From Dehalococcoidales bacterium (lineage in GTDB: Bacteria; Chloroflexota; Dehalococcoidia; Dehalococcoidales; Fen-1064): a DNA stretch of 5,799 nucleotides. The number at the start of each line of letters is the position of its first letter. Positions within the stretch are counted from its first letter, which is position 1. Positions 1 to 5,275 of this stretch are shown piece by piece. The notes below the pieces were generated by a model. The model saw nothing but the letters and a program-made list of their open reading frames with translations. It was not told the DNA's origin and made no database searches. The stretch covers positions 1 through 5,799 of the forward strand of contig DAOUVG010000117.1 in assembly GCA_030667735.1 (NCBI GenBank), given 5' to 3'. The position numbers were made by a program, and so were the translations under genes.

Positions 1-170
1 ATGGTAACAGTGCCCTGTGTAAAGTCTACGTCATCAACCTTGACAGCCAGGGCCTCACTGATTCGGCAGCCCAGGTGGAATAGAAGCCTGATTAGCAGCC
101 TGTCCCTGAGATTGGTGGTAACCTTTTCCAATCTCTTTACATCGTCTGCTTCTAAATAGGCCTTAGTCAT
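1..170 (-). CDS. Tyrosine recombinase/integrase, 5' part only (runs off left edge)
   Basis: Reading the - strand from ATG at 170-168 gives 56 codons to the window edge with no stop. The product begins MTKAYLEADDVKRLEK and continues through LLIRLLFHLGCRISEAL. The G-C-R-I-S-E segment (Arg36) matches the first catalytic arginine box of tyrosine recombinases (XerC/XerD, phage integrases), which cut and rejoin DNA through a tyrosine intermediate. The start is firm: an in-frame TAA sits two codons upstream and an AAGGT ribosome binding site lies about 5 bases before the ATG. In typical integrases this box follows some 150 residues of arm- and core-binding domain. Here it appears after only 35, so the protein seems to be a catalytic-domain-only form. 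The other catalytic residues (Lys, His-x-x-Arg, His, Tyr) would lie outside the window and cannot be checked. Its ATG overlaps the stop of a small upstream ORF, suggesting coupled translation. Family assignment is confident; whether it serves the phage, a satellite or another mobile element is not known. Confidence 0.85.
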   Translation of the reverse strand, partial: MTKAYLEADDVKRLEKVTTNLRDRLLIRLLFHLGCRISEALAVKVDDVDFTQGTVT

Positions 171-298
171 CGCTTACCTTCAACTTTCACTGCGGAGGGG
201 CGGCTACAGGCCCCAGCTAGCAAGCCTGCCACAGCTACTGCCCGTCTAAAGGGAATCCTTTCGCCTTTTCTCATGGCAGTCGGCATGGCCCCTCGCAT
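167..298 (-). CDS. Small 43-residue ORF coupled to the integrase
   Basis: An ORF from ATG at 298-296 to TGA at 169-167 on the - strand. Its stop overlaps the integrase start as ATGA, the usual layout of translationally coupled genes, and this is the main argument that it is real. The sequence has a basic start (RKGERIPFRR, residues 10-19), a short alanine/leucine stretch (AVAVAGLLAGAC, residues 20-31) and a basic tail ending VKVEGKR. The LAGAC could be read as a weak lipobox, but the hydrophobic run is short and the mature part would be only 13 residues, so a cytosolic helical peptide is equally likely. Internal ATGs at 286 and 274 are alternative starts; GAGGGG just before the 286 ATG is the only purine-rich site nearby. 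I do not recognise the family. It might be an excisionase-like or accessory factor for the short recombinase, but nothing in the sequence proves that. Confidence 0.45.
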   Translation of the reverse strand: MRGAMPTAMRKGERIPFRRAVAVAGLLAGACSRPSAVKVEGKR

Positions 299-322
299 GC
301 TCTATGTTCATGATTAGCTTCA

Positions 323-1126
323 TTGGTAAGAGTTCCCACCTACAACCAGGAGAATACCCTGCCTTCAATCGATTTCTACGATGTTGGCGATACCTGGGCG
401 GAGTCGACACCGACCTTTGAGCAGAAGACGGCCAATCTGAAGATTATGGGAGGGGATGCTGACGTCGATAACTTCCTGAAGGCCACCCGCTCTAACGTCC
501 AGGACCTTGAGGCGGCGGTGGTGGAACTGAAAGCCAAAGCACTCAAGGATAAGTTCGAGGAGAGCTTCATCTACGGTGATGCCACGGCCAACCCCAAGCA
601 GTTCGACGGTCTGAGGCAGCTCATCGATACCGAGGGCGCTGGCCCTCAGGTAGTAGCTGCCGGGGCTACCGGGGCAACCCTGACCCTGTCCATGCTGGAC
701 GAGCTCATCGATGCGGTGAAGGGCGGTAAGCCGGACATGCTGCTGATGAGTCGCCGCTCCCGGCGCAAGATTAATGCCCTGGTCAGGGCATCGGGCAGCA
801 TGATGGAGACCGATCGGGACAAGTGGGGTAACTTCGTCCATTTCTGGGATGGCATTGCCATCGGGGTCAATGATTGGATACTGGACACCCACGTGCTGAG
901 CGGGAGTGTTGAGACAGCCACGACCAGTGGTAACTGCTCCACGGTTTATGCCGTACAGGCGGGTGAGGGCGGGCTCTGCGGCCTGACCGCACCCGGGCAC
1001 CTGACTGTGGAGCCTATTGGCTCCCTGGAGACCAAGGATGCCACCCGGAACCGGATAAAGTGGTATGTCTCGCTGGCGTTGTTCAGCTCTGTCAAGGCAG
1101 CGGCACTTATTGGTGTTCAGGACTAG
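323..1126 (+). CDS. Phage major capsid protein, apparently 5'-truncated
   Basis: This 267-codon frame encodes a phage major capsid protein, probably of HK97 fold, the subunit of the icosahedral head. Recognisable segments are ENTLPSIDFYDVGDTW (residues 10-25), IMGGDADVDNFL (41-52), AKALKDKFEESFIYGDATANP (71-91) around the recurrent GD-x-x-x-NP-x-x-F-D-G-L motif, and a beta-rich C-terminal half. Related capsid proteins, as I recall them, have roughly 30-50 more residues at the N-terminus and run about 300-330 residues. Here the frame opens only at 314 after an in-frame TGA (311-313). The listed start is a TTG with no purine-rich site upstream, and the next ATG (residue 42) is inside the conserved region. 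The 5' end therefore looks lost at a junction with the divergent integrase genes. The 3' end is intact (TAG 1124-1126). The decoration gene follows after a hairpin-rich gap. Identity is fairly sure; the start is probably not a natural one. Confidence 0.8.
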   Translation: MVRVPTYNQENTLPSIDFYDVGDTWAESTPTFEQKTANLKIMGGDADVDNFLKATRSNVQDLEAAVVELKAKALKDKFEESFIYGDATANPKQFDGLRQLIDTEGAGPQVVAAGATGATLTLSMLDELIDAVKGGKPDMLLMSRRSRRKINALVRASGSMMETDRDKWGNFVHFWDGIAIGVNDWILDTHVLSGSVETATTSGNCSTVYAVQAGEGGLCGLTAPGHLTVEPIGSLETKDATRNRIKWYVSLALFSSVKAAALIGVQD

Positions 1127-1128
1127 GT

Positions 1129-1218
1129 GTCTTCGGGCTGGCTCTGCCGGCCCGAAGACCTGGCGGAAGGTGGAACCGTCCGCAACATCTGGCAGGCGGG
1201 TGAACCCGCCCGAATGCC
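1129..1218 (+). promoter_or_regulatory. Three consecutive RNA hairpins between capsid and decoration genes
   Basis: Three stem-loops lie back to back in the gap. (1) 1129-1159: GTCTTCGGGC pairs with GCCCGAAGAC, continued by a T-G wobble and GGC/GCC around a TCT loop, about 14 pairs in all. (2) 1163-1183: GCGGA/TCCGC, one A-G mismatch, then GGT/ACC around GGA. (3) 1191-1218: GGCGGG/CCCGCC closed by a TGAA tetraloop, extended by GGCA/TGCC across a 4-base bulge on the 3' side. None is followed by a T-tract, so they are not ordinary terminators. They begin two bases after the capsid stop and end 20 bases before the AAAGGAGG site of the next gene. A role in mRNA processing or stability, setting the capsid to decoration ratio, is an inference; the pairings are directly visible. 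Confidence 0.6.
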
Positions 1219-1237
1219 TGAAAGTGGAAATACAAAC

Positions 1238-1245
1238 AAAGGAGG
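1238..1245 (+). promoter_or_regulatory. Strong ribosome binding site for the decoration gene
   Basis: AAAGGAGG lies 6 bases before ATG 1252, a near-perfect anti-16S match. It fixes the decoration protein start and speaks against an overlapping GTG frame that begins at 1127. The capsid gene upstream has no such site. Confidence 0.8.
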
Positions 1246-1251
1246 AGAGAG

Positions 1252-1662
1252 ATGGCTTTTTCAGACCCGGGAACGGGGAGAGTTGTTCTGGATTCCGGCC
1301 GGGGGACCGAGCCGGGAAAGGTTACCCTGGCCGAGGACTGTAAATGTGGTGATGTGCTGGGTTACAGCAGCGGCTGGAAGAAGGCACTGGCGACCACGGG
1401 TTCGGTGATACAGGGCAAACTGGTAGCCCTGGCTGATGGCAAGAGCGGCAAAGAGGTGCCGGTAACTGCCAGTCCGGTGATTGGCAGTTACTCCGGGGCC
1501 ACTGCCGGTGGCTATGTCTACGTGGCCGAGGGGACGGATAATGGTGAGATTACGCAGACAGCTCCGTCCACCTCCGGTGATGCTAACACCATCATCGGTA
1601 TGGCCATTTCCGCCACCGAAGTGATGTTCTTCTTGAATGGCCGGGCCGACAGCACGGCATGA
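1252..1662 (+). CDS. Capsid decoration protein (DUF2190-like)
   Basis: A 136-residue, glycine-, alanine-, threonine- and valine-rich protein. The pattern is that of DUF2190-type small head decoration or stabilising proteins: CKCGDVLGYSSGWKKAL (residues 30-46), LVALADGKSGKEVPV (57-71), a G-x-x-x-GATAGGYVYVAEG turn segment (79-95), then TAPSTSGDANTIIGMAISAT (103-122) and a short hydrophobic strand at the end. Such proteins sit on the outside of the expanded capsid and are expected to fold as beta-barrels or beta-tulips; no enzymatic motif or signal peptide is seen. The start is fixed by a strong ribosome binding site. The position next to the major capsid gene supports the head role, though in many phages the decoration gene precedes the capsid gene rather than following it. 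Hairpin-rich gaps on both sides suggest it is expressed as a separately controlled message segment. Assignment rests on pattern recognition, not on a search. Confidence 0.7.
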   Translation: MAFSDPGTGRVVLDSGRGTEPGKVTLAEDCKCGDVLGYSSGWKKALATTGSVIQGKLVALADGKSGKEVPVTASPVIGSYSGATAGGYVYVAEGTDNGEITQTAPSTSGDANTIIGMAISATEVMFFLNGRADSTA

Positions 1663-1681
1663 TATCCCAATGAATGCTTCC

Positions 1682-1729
1682 AGGTGAACAGGAGGTTGGG
1701 GGCAGCATTCCCCGGCCTCTTATTCACCT
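1682..1729 (+). promoter_or_regulatory. Long intercistronic hairpin after the decoration gene
   Basis: AGGTGAA (1682-1688) pairs with TTCACCT (1723-1729). After a symmetrical 3x3 internal loop, GAGGTTGGGG (1692-1701) pairs with CCCCGGCCTC (1710-1719), the two central T-G positions being wobble pairs in RNA. The loop is GCAGCATT. This gives 17 pairs in 48 bases, 20 bases after the decoration stop. No T-tract follows, so it is not a standard terminator. A competing 7-bp pairing, GAATGCT (1672-1678) with AGCATTC (1704-1710), involves its loop and could form a pseudoknot or an alternative fold. Confidence 0.6.
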
Positions 1730-1730
1730 T

Positions 1731-1749
1731 CCCCTCACGAGGCGAGGGG
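1731..1749 (+). repeat. Short inverted repeat upstream of the adaptor gene
   Basis: CCCCTC (1731-1736) and GAGGGG (1744-1749) are perfect 6-bp arms around ACGAGGC. It starts right after the 1682-1729 hairpin, in C-rich then G-rich DNA, and ends about 50 bases before the adaptor start. It may be part of the same RNA structure or a small intergenic repeat; low information content makes a chance occurrence possible. Confidence 0.35.
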
Positions 1750-1798
1750 GACAAAGGGGACAGGGCCACCCATAGAAATCTGAGGGGGTGAAGTAGAG

Positions 1799-2431
1799 AT
1801 GAATCTGGGAGATATGCGCACTATAGTCCGGCGTGACCTGCATGATGAAGACTCCGGTAACTACTGCTGGACGAACGACGAACTGGACAGACACATTGCC
1901 CACACCGTGAAAGACCTCTCCGAGGCGATTCCCTACGAGCAAAAGGCGACCAGGGCGACAATATCAGCTTCGAGGGAGATAGACATATCGAGCATCACTG
2001 ACCGTGTCATGGTTCAGGCTGTGGAATACCCGGTGGGACAGTTCCCCGGGAGGTTCCAGCGCTTTGCCCTGTGGGGCGACACAGTGACCCTTCTCGGTCC
2101 GGAAGTCCCTGATGGCTCGAATGCTTACATATACTATGGTAAGCTGCACACCTTGGATGTGAGCACCTCCACGATTGCCAGCCCGCAGGAAGACCTGGTG
2201 GCTGCCGGAGCCTGCGGCTACGCAGCCGTCGAGTGGGCGGTCTATGCCATTAACCGGGTGAATGTCGGCGGTACCCGGACCCCTGAGGAACTGCTGAGTT
2301 GGGGACGAGAGAGGCTGACCTTCTTCCGCGGGGAACTAAGAAGATTGGGGAGGAGAAACCGGGTTAGGGTACGCGCTCTCTATGCCCCTTACTACCCGCC
2401 GGTATCGGAATCAACTGACTACGGTCCATAA
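1799..2431 (+). CDS. Phage head-tail adaptor-like (neck) protein
   Basis: A 210-residue protein resembling the adaptor or connector proteins that sit under the portal and join the head to the tail. The N-terminal part is helical, with LGDMRTIVRRDLHD (3-16) and CWTNDELDRHIAHTVKDLSE (23-42). A beta-rich middle follows, with REIDISS (59-65), VEYPVGQFPGRFQRFALWGD (75-94) and NAYIYYGKLHTL (108-119). The C-terminal half returns to helices: EDLVAAGACGYAAVEWAVYA (131-150) and an arginine-rich helix, WGRERLTFFRGELRRLGRRN (168-187). This helix-strand-helix layout and the position between decoration and tail genes fit a gp6/gp11-type adaptor. It could also be described as an unnamed head completion protein. 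The start at ATG 1799 follows a GAGGGGGTGA purine stretch about 7 bases away. The last codons (DYGP) lie in the first unit of an 18-bp tandem repeat, so the C-terminus has been touched by repeat expansion. Confidence 0.6.
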   Translation: MNLGDMRTIVRRDLHDEDSGNYCWTNDELDRHIAHTVKDLSEAIPYEQKATRATISASREIDISSITDRVMVQAVEYPVGQFPGRFQRFALWGDTVTLLGPEVPDGSNAYIYYGKLHTLDVSTSTIASPQEDLVAAGACGYAAVEWAVYAINRVNVGGTRTPEELLSWGRERLTFFRGELRRLGRRNRVRVRALYAPYYPPVSESTDYGP

Positions 2432-2462
2432 ATGGACTACGGCCCATAAATGGACTACGGTC
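2417..2462 (+). repeat. 18-bp tandem repeat spanning the adaptor stop codon
   Basis: Two full units, 2417-2434 and 2435-2452, differ at one position (GACTACGGTCCATAAATG; T becomes C). A third, partial unit starts at 2453 with GACTACGGTC and then diverges. Because the unit is six codons long and contains TAA followed at once by ATG, every copy gives DYGP, stop, M in the adaptor frame. The result is two minicistrons after the real stop: MDYGP (2432-2449) and MDYGR (2450-2467). This looks like replication slippage. Confidence 0.85.
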
Positions 2463-2532
2463 GGTAAGAGGCTTCCGAACGTACGGTGCAGATATGACAG
2501 GCTGTGCGGTGAGGCGCTGAAGGGAGGTAGAG

Positions 2533-2862
2533 ATGACAGAGCGAGAGATAATAGCCACAACAAAGGACGGCTTGCCCAGGGATGCTTTTGCCATTCCCGG
2601 CGACCCGGTAGACCCGGATACCTGGAAGCTGCCGCACCATAAGAAGAGCATCTTCCGGGCGCTCAAAGCGAAAATGGACATCGAGAAGACGGTGGACTGG
2701 GAGCGGATGCCGGCTGCTGTTGCCGCCCTCTCACCGAGAGGGTCCCGGGGACAACGGGTCTCTGCCGGCCCCGAGGAAATCCTGAGAGCGGCCAGGCACC
2801 TCGCTGACCACTATCTCAAGGCGGGGAAACCATTGCCGGATACCCTGGCGGCTTTGACCTAG
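2533..2862 (+). CDS. Small phage protein with LPxxAFA motif, function unknown
   Basis: A 109-residue soluble protein with no signal peptide or membrane segment. The N-terminal DGLPRDAFAIPGDP (12-25) followed by WKLPH (31-35) resembles a motif often found near the C-termini of phage head-morphogenesis, protease or portal-associated proteins (L-P-x-S-A-F-A followed by a short P-x-x-x-W-K-L-P segment). The middle has MPAAVAALSPRGSRGQRV (59-76), and a helix, PEEILRAARHLADHYLK (80-96), closes the domain; both also fit the usual pattern of these tails. Here the domain stands alone as its own gene. The start at ATG 2533 is supported by GGGAGGT 4 bases upstream. It lies between adaptor and tail-hub genes in the same direction. 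Its molecular role is not known; a scaffolding or completion factor is conceivable. The resemblance is from memory and needs a profile search. Confidence 0.55.
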   Translation: MTEREIIATTKDGLPRDAFAIPGDPVDPDTWKLPHHKKSIFRALKAKMDIEKTVDWERMPAAVAALSPRGSRGQRVSAGPEEILRAARHLADHYLKAGKPLPDTLAALT

Positions 2863-2911
2863 CCTCCGGCGTCCTGTAAAACACGGATTCCGGTGAGTTC
2901 ATGGGAGAGAA

Positions 2912-4915
2912 ATGAGACAGCTATCGAGTACGCTCAGTGCGGCGCAGAAATCGGCCAGCCGTACCCCCTACGTGAAACTGGAAGCCAGGGCGAAGATTGC
3001 CGGTGTCGTCAGGCTGGACTGGGACCGACTGTATACCGGCAGTGAGGATGACTACTTCCACGGGATGACCATACCCGGCGATGGTTCCCTGATCCGCGTT
3101 CGCATAACTCCTCCCGGTGATGCCCGAAAGCTCTACCGGCAGAGGGTGGCCAGCCCCGGACCGGCATCGGATTTCAGCACCTGGAGCTACACCGGTCAGT
3201 ACGGCTGCGTTGTTGTAGCTGCTGCTTCACAGGGCGCCGAGGTCTCCATCTTCTGGGTAAACTCCAGCAAGGAAATCAGGCGTATAAAAAGTACCGATAA
3301 CGGTGCCACCTGGGGTAGCCCGGAGCTTATTGATTACACACCCACCACCAGCATCAAAGGGCTGGCTGCCGCCTACAAGCCCAACGGTGACCTCGCCATC
3401 TTCTTCGCCGATGGGTCTACCCTCTACGTCAAGAAGCACGTTGGCGGGAGTTGGCAGTCCAGGTCTGCCTGGGATAAGACCACCGGCGTCCTATCCGGCG
3501 TGGCTGTGGTTTATGACACTGATTGGAATCTGCTTATCACCGGACAGGACTCGGATGACAACTACAAGCTATGGTCGTTGGTCTATGGCGACGGTGGTGA
3601 TGTCTCTGCTGGTAACTGGTCCGCCCTCAAGGAACTGGTCTCGGCGCCATCGGGCGGCGATTTCGAGTATACCAGCCCGTTTTTGGATAAGCCGGATGTG
3701 TATCGCGGATTTTATGTGGAGAAATTCACCGGAAGCGAACCCTATACTCGTCCCTTCTGGTCCCACACTGTCCCGGACACAAACTATACCGATAGTCTCT
3801 GGCGGGAGCCGGTACCGTTGGACCTGTCCATCGAGTACGGACTGGCAATCGCTCATCACGGCGACTACTGCTGGCTGGCTAACCCGGCCGGTGTCTGGCG
3901 TGCCGGACTGTCGGAGCAGAGTATTGAGCTTACCGATGATGTCATGTCTGTCAGGCAGGAGACCAGTCCTGATAGCGGAGGGTTAACGGTAGAGATGAGG
4001 AATGACGGTGGACAGTACGCCTCTCCGGGAACGGGCACACTCTCAGTTCTAAATACGGGCTGTCAACTGGAGTTCGGTCTCGGCTACGTCACCTCGCAGG
4101 GTAACGAGGTCAGCACCGGCCTCACCTTCTGGCTGGAGGCTTACGAGCATACCAGCGCCGGAGGAAGGGTCTGCCTGGTGTTACACGCTCCCGATGGTTG
4201 GTGTGCCATTGAAAGATGGCACGCCAGGCACCAGTTCCGGTGGAACAAGGATTCAGACGAGATGTCAGTCAAGGATATCCTGGGATTTGTCCTCGCCAGA
4301 GTTGGGCTTAAGCTAGAGGTCAAGTCCGCATCATCCGTTATCACCAGCTACTATCCTGACTTCGCCATTCACCCGGGCAACCGGGGCGATGAAGTCATCA
4401 GGAGACTGCTATCTTTTGTGCCTGATGTGTTGTTTCTTGAAGGCAGCGTGGCCTACATAGTCAACCCCCGGTCTACGGACAGCTCGGTCTACTCCTACGG
4501 GCAGGACCACGCCGTATTCGAGGGTAGCTATCGAACGGGAGCCTGGGCTTTCAACCGGGTCCAGGTGGAGGGCTACGACCCGGTGGGCGGCGAGGCAATA
4601 ATCGTTGATTCCTTTGAGTGGGACCAGATTGAACGACTTCATGACAGGCTGGTCCAGGTGGAGGACAGGAACCTGGACACAGTGGCGCGGGCGGAAGATA
4701 GGGGGGGAGCCTACCTGAGGGAGGCGGAGATGAAATCTGTCGGCGGCACGATTCGGGTGCCGGTAAACTGCGGACAACAGCCGTACGATGTTGTTGACAT
4801 AACAGATACGAGGGCCGGACTGAGCTTCGCGAAACGAAGAGTGGTAGCGGTAGCGATGGTCTACCGGCCGCAGCGGGTGGAGTACGAACAGCGGTTGTCG
4901 CTGGGAGCAGTGTAA
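2912..4915 (+). CDS. Large tail protein: beta-propeller-like region fused to tail-hub-like domain
   Basis: A 667-residue structural protein. Residues 1-75 form a beta-rich cap, with YVKLEARAKIAG (20-31) and YTGSEDDYFHGMTIPGDGSL (41-60). Residues about 90-330 look like a beta-propeller: STDNGATW (127-134) is a textbook Asp-box (S-x-D-x-G-x-T-W) as in sialidase-type propellers, and blade-like strands recur, for example GNWSALKEL. From about 338 (IELTDDVMSVRQ) the sequence changes to that of phage tail-hub proteins: a TVEMRNDGGQYASPG segment, then LTFWLEAYE, a helical SVKDILGFVLARVGL section, FNRVQVEGYDP (547-557), and a closing beta domain ending in YEQRLSLGAV. Hub proteins sit at the tail tip and connect to fibres; an Asp-box propeller could bind a surface glycan or form part of a tail nozzle. 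No hydrolase catalytic set was identified. The ATG at 2912 has a modest GGGAGA 3 bases upstream. The stop shares its last base with the next start. The hub assignment is moderate, the Asp-box clear. Confidence 0.65.
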   Translation: MRQLSSTLSAAQKSASRTPYVKLEARAKIAGVVRLDWDRLYTGSEDDYFHGMTIPGDGSLIRVRITPPGDARKLYRQRVASPGPASDFSTWSYTGQYGCVVVAAASQGAEVSIFWVNSSKEIRRIKSTDNGATWGSPELIDYTPTTSIKGLAAAYKPNGDLAIFFADGSTLYVKKHVGGSWQSRSAWDKTTGVLSGVAVVYDTDWNLLITGQDSDDNYKLWSLVYGDGGDVSAGNWSALKELVSAPSGGDFEYTSPFLDKPDVYRGFYVEKFTGSEPYTRPFWSHTVPDTNYTDSLWREPVPLDLSIEYGLAIAHHGDYCWLANPAGVWRAGLSEQSIELTDDVMSVRQETSPDSGGLTVEMRNDGGQYASPGTGTLSVLNTGCQLEFGLGYVTSQGNEVSTGLTFWLEAYEHTSAGGRVCLVLHAPDGWCAIERWHARHQFRWNKDSDEMSVKDILGFVLARVGLKLEVKSASSVITSYYPDFAIHPGNRGDEVIRRLLSFVPDVLFLEGSVAYIVNPRSTDSSVYSYGQDHAVFEGSYRTGAWAFNRVQVEGYDPVGGEAIIVDSFEWDQIERLHDRLVQVEDRNLDTVARAEDRGGAYLREAEMKSVGGTIRVPVNCGQQPYDVVDITDTRAGLSFAKRRVVAVAMVYRPQRVEYEQRLSLGAV

Positions 4916-5031
4916 TGACGATATCGGTAGGGGAATACCCCACGGTTGCAGAAATACAGGTGGTCTTCCCTTCCCTGCCGGTCTGTGTTGATGTCGTAGA
5001 CTGTCTGAAGGAGGTCGGAAAGGAAAAATGA
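4915..5031 (+). CDS. Small 38-residue protein overlapping both neighbours
   Basis: ATG at 4915-4917 overlaps the tail-hub stop as TAATG, and its TGA (5029-5031) overlaps the next gene's ATG as ATGA. GGGAG (4903-4907) lies 7 bases before the start, within the hub gene. This tight packing on both sides is strong evidence that the frame is translated. The protein starts MTISVGEYPTVAEIQVVF, has two cysteines (residues 24 and 30, spaced C-x5-C) and ends with a charged KEVGKEK. There is no signal peptide or clear membrane helix. I do not recognise it. It may be a small tail-tip component or mainly a device to couple translation of the 70-residue gene. Confidence 0.6.
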   Translation: MTISVGEYPTVAEIQVVFPSLPVCVDVVDCLKEVGKEK

Positions 5032-5240
5032 GTTTGAGAAAAGCAATACTGAGGAGTTTCGATTCCGGAGGCTACACTGCCACCGTCCAGCTTGCTGGTA
5101 GTCACAAGATATACCTGGAGGGTGTTCCTGTGGCACGCAATATACCGGCGGTGGAGATGGCCCTGGGCAGGAAGGTTGCCGTGGTATTCTTCGATACCCA
5201 CAATGCTAAGGAAGCGGTGGTGGTAGCCGTCTACACCTAG
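5028..5240 (+). CDS. Small conserved-looking phage tail-region protein, function unknown
   Basis: A 70-residue protein made of alternating hydrophobic strands: AILRSFD (6-12), YTATVQLAGSHKIYLEGVPV (16-35), ARNIPAVEMALGRKVAVVFF (36-55) and EAVVVAVYT (62-70). This is what a small OB-fold or SH3-like beta-barrel would give, as in baseplate spike base domains such as the gpV/gp5 N-terminal barrel. The placement right after the hub gene fits, but the fold is an inference. It is read from ATG 5028, overlapping the previous stop by four bases. Two Shine-Dalgarno stretches precede it: AAGGAGGT (5008-5015), 12 bases away and rather far, and AAGG (5020-5023), 4 bases away. It is the last gene of the operon; the intrinsic terminator starts 36 bases after its stop. 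Confidence 0.65.
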   Translation: MSLRKAILRSFDSGGYTATVQLAGSHKIYLEGVPVARNIPAVEMALGRKVAVVFFDTHNAKEAVVVAVYT

Positions 5241-5275
5241 CCGGAGCGGAAACCTGCCCTGCTTCTACAATATTG

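Noticed and set aside
248..261. Inverted repeat AAAGG-GAAT-CCTTT
   Set aside because: Only five pairs, and it lies within the 43-codon frame; not enough for a terminator or an attachment site.
365..1000. 211-codon frame on the - strand within the capsid gene
   Set aside because: Antisense shadow of recognisable capsid protein sequence; no start signal and no familiar motif.
1127..1408. 93-codon frame from GTG right after the capsid stop
   Set aside because: It runs through the three hairpins and then out of frame across the start of the decoration gene, has no ribosome site at its GTG, and its residues look like random translation.
3303..3986. 227-codon + frame inside the large tail gene
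   Set aside because: Out of frame with the Asp-box and hub-like sequence, rich in proline, serine and arginine, with no ribosome site; a shadow frame.
4551..5201. 216-codon frame on the - strand
   Set aside because: It lies antisense to the hub gene and the two small genes, which have overlaps and ribosome sites on the + strand. Its composition (proline, serine and arginine-rich) is typical of a GC-rich shadow frame.
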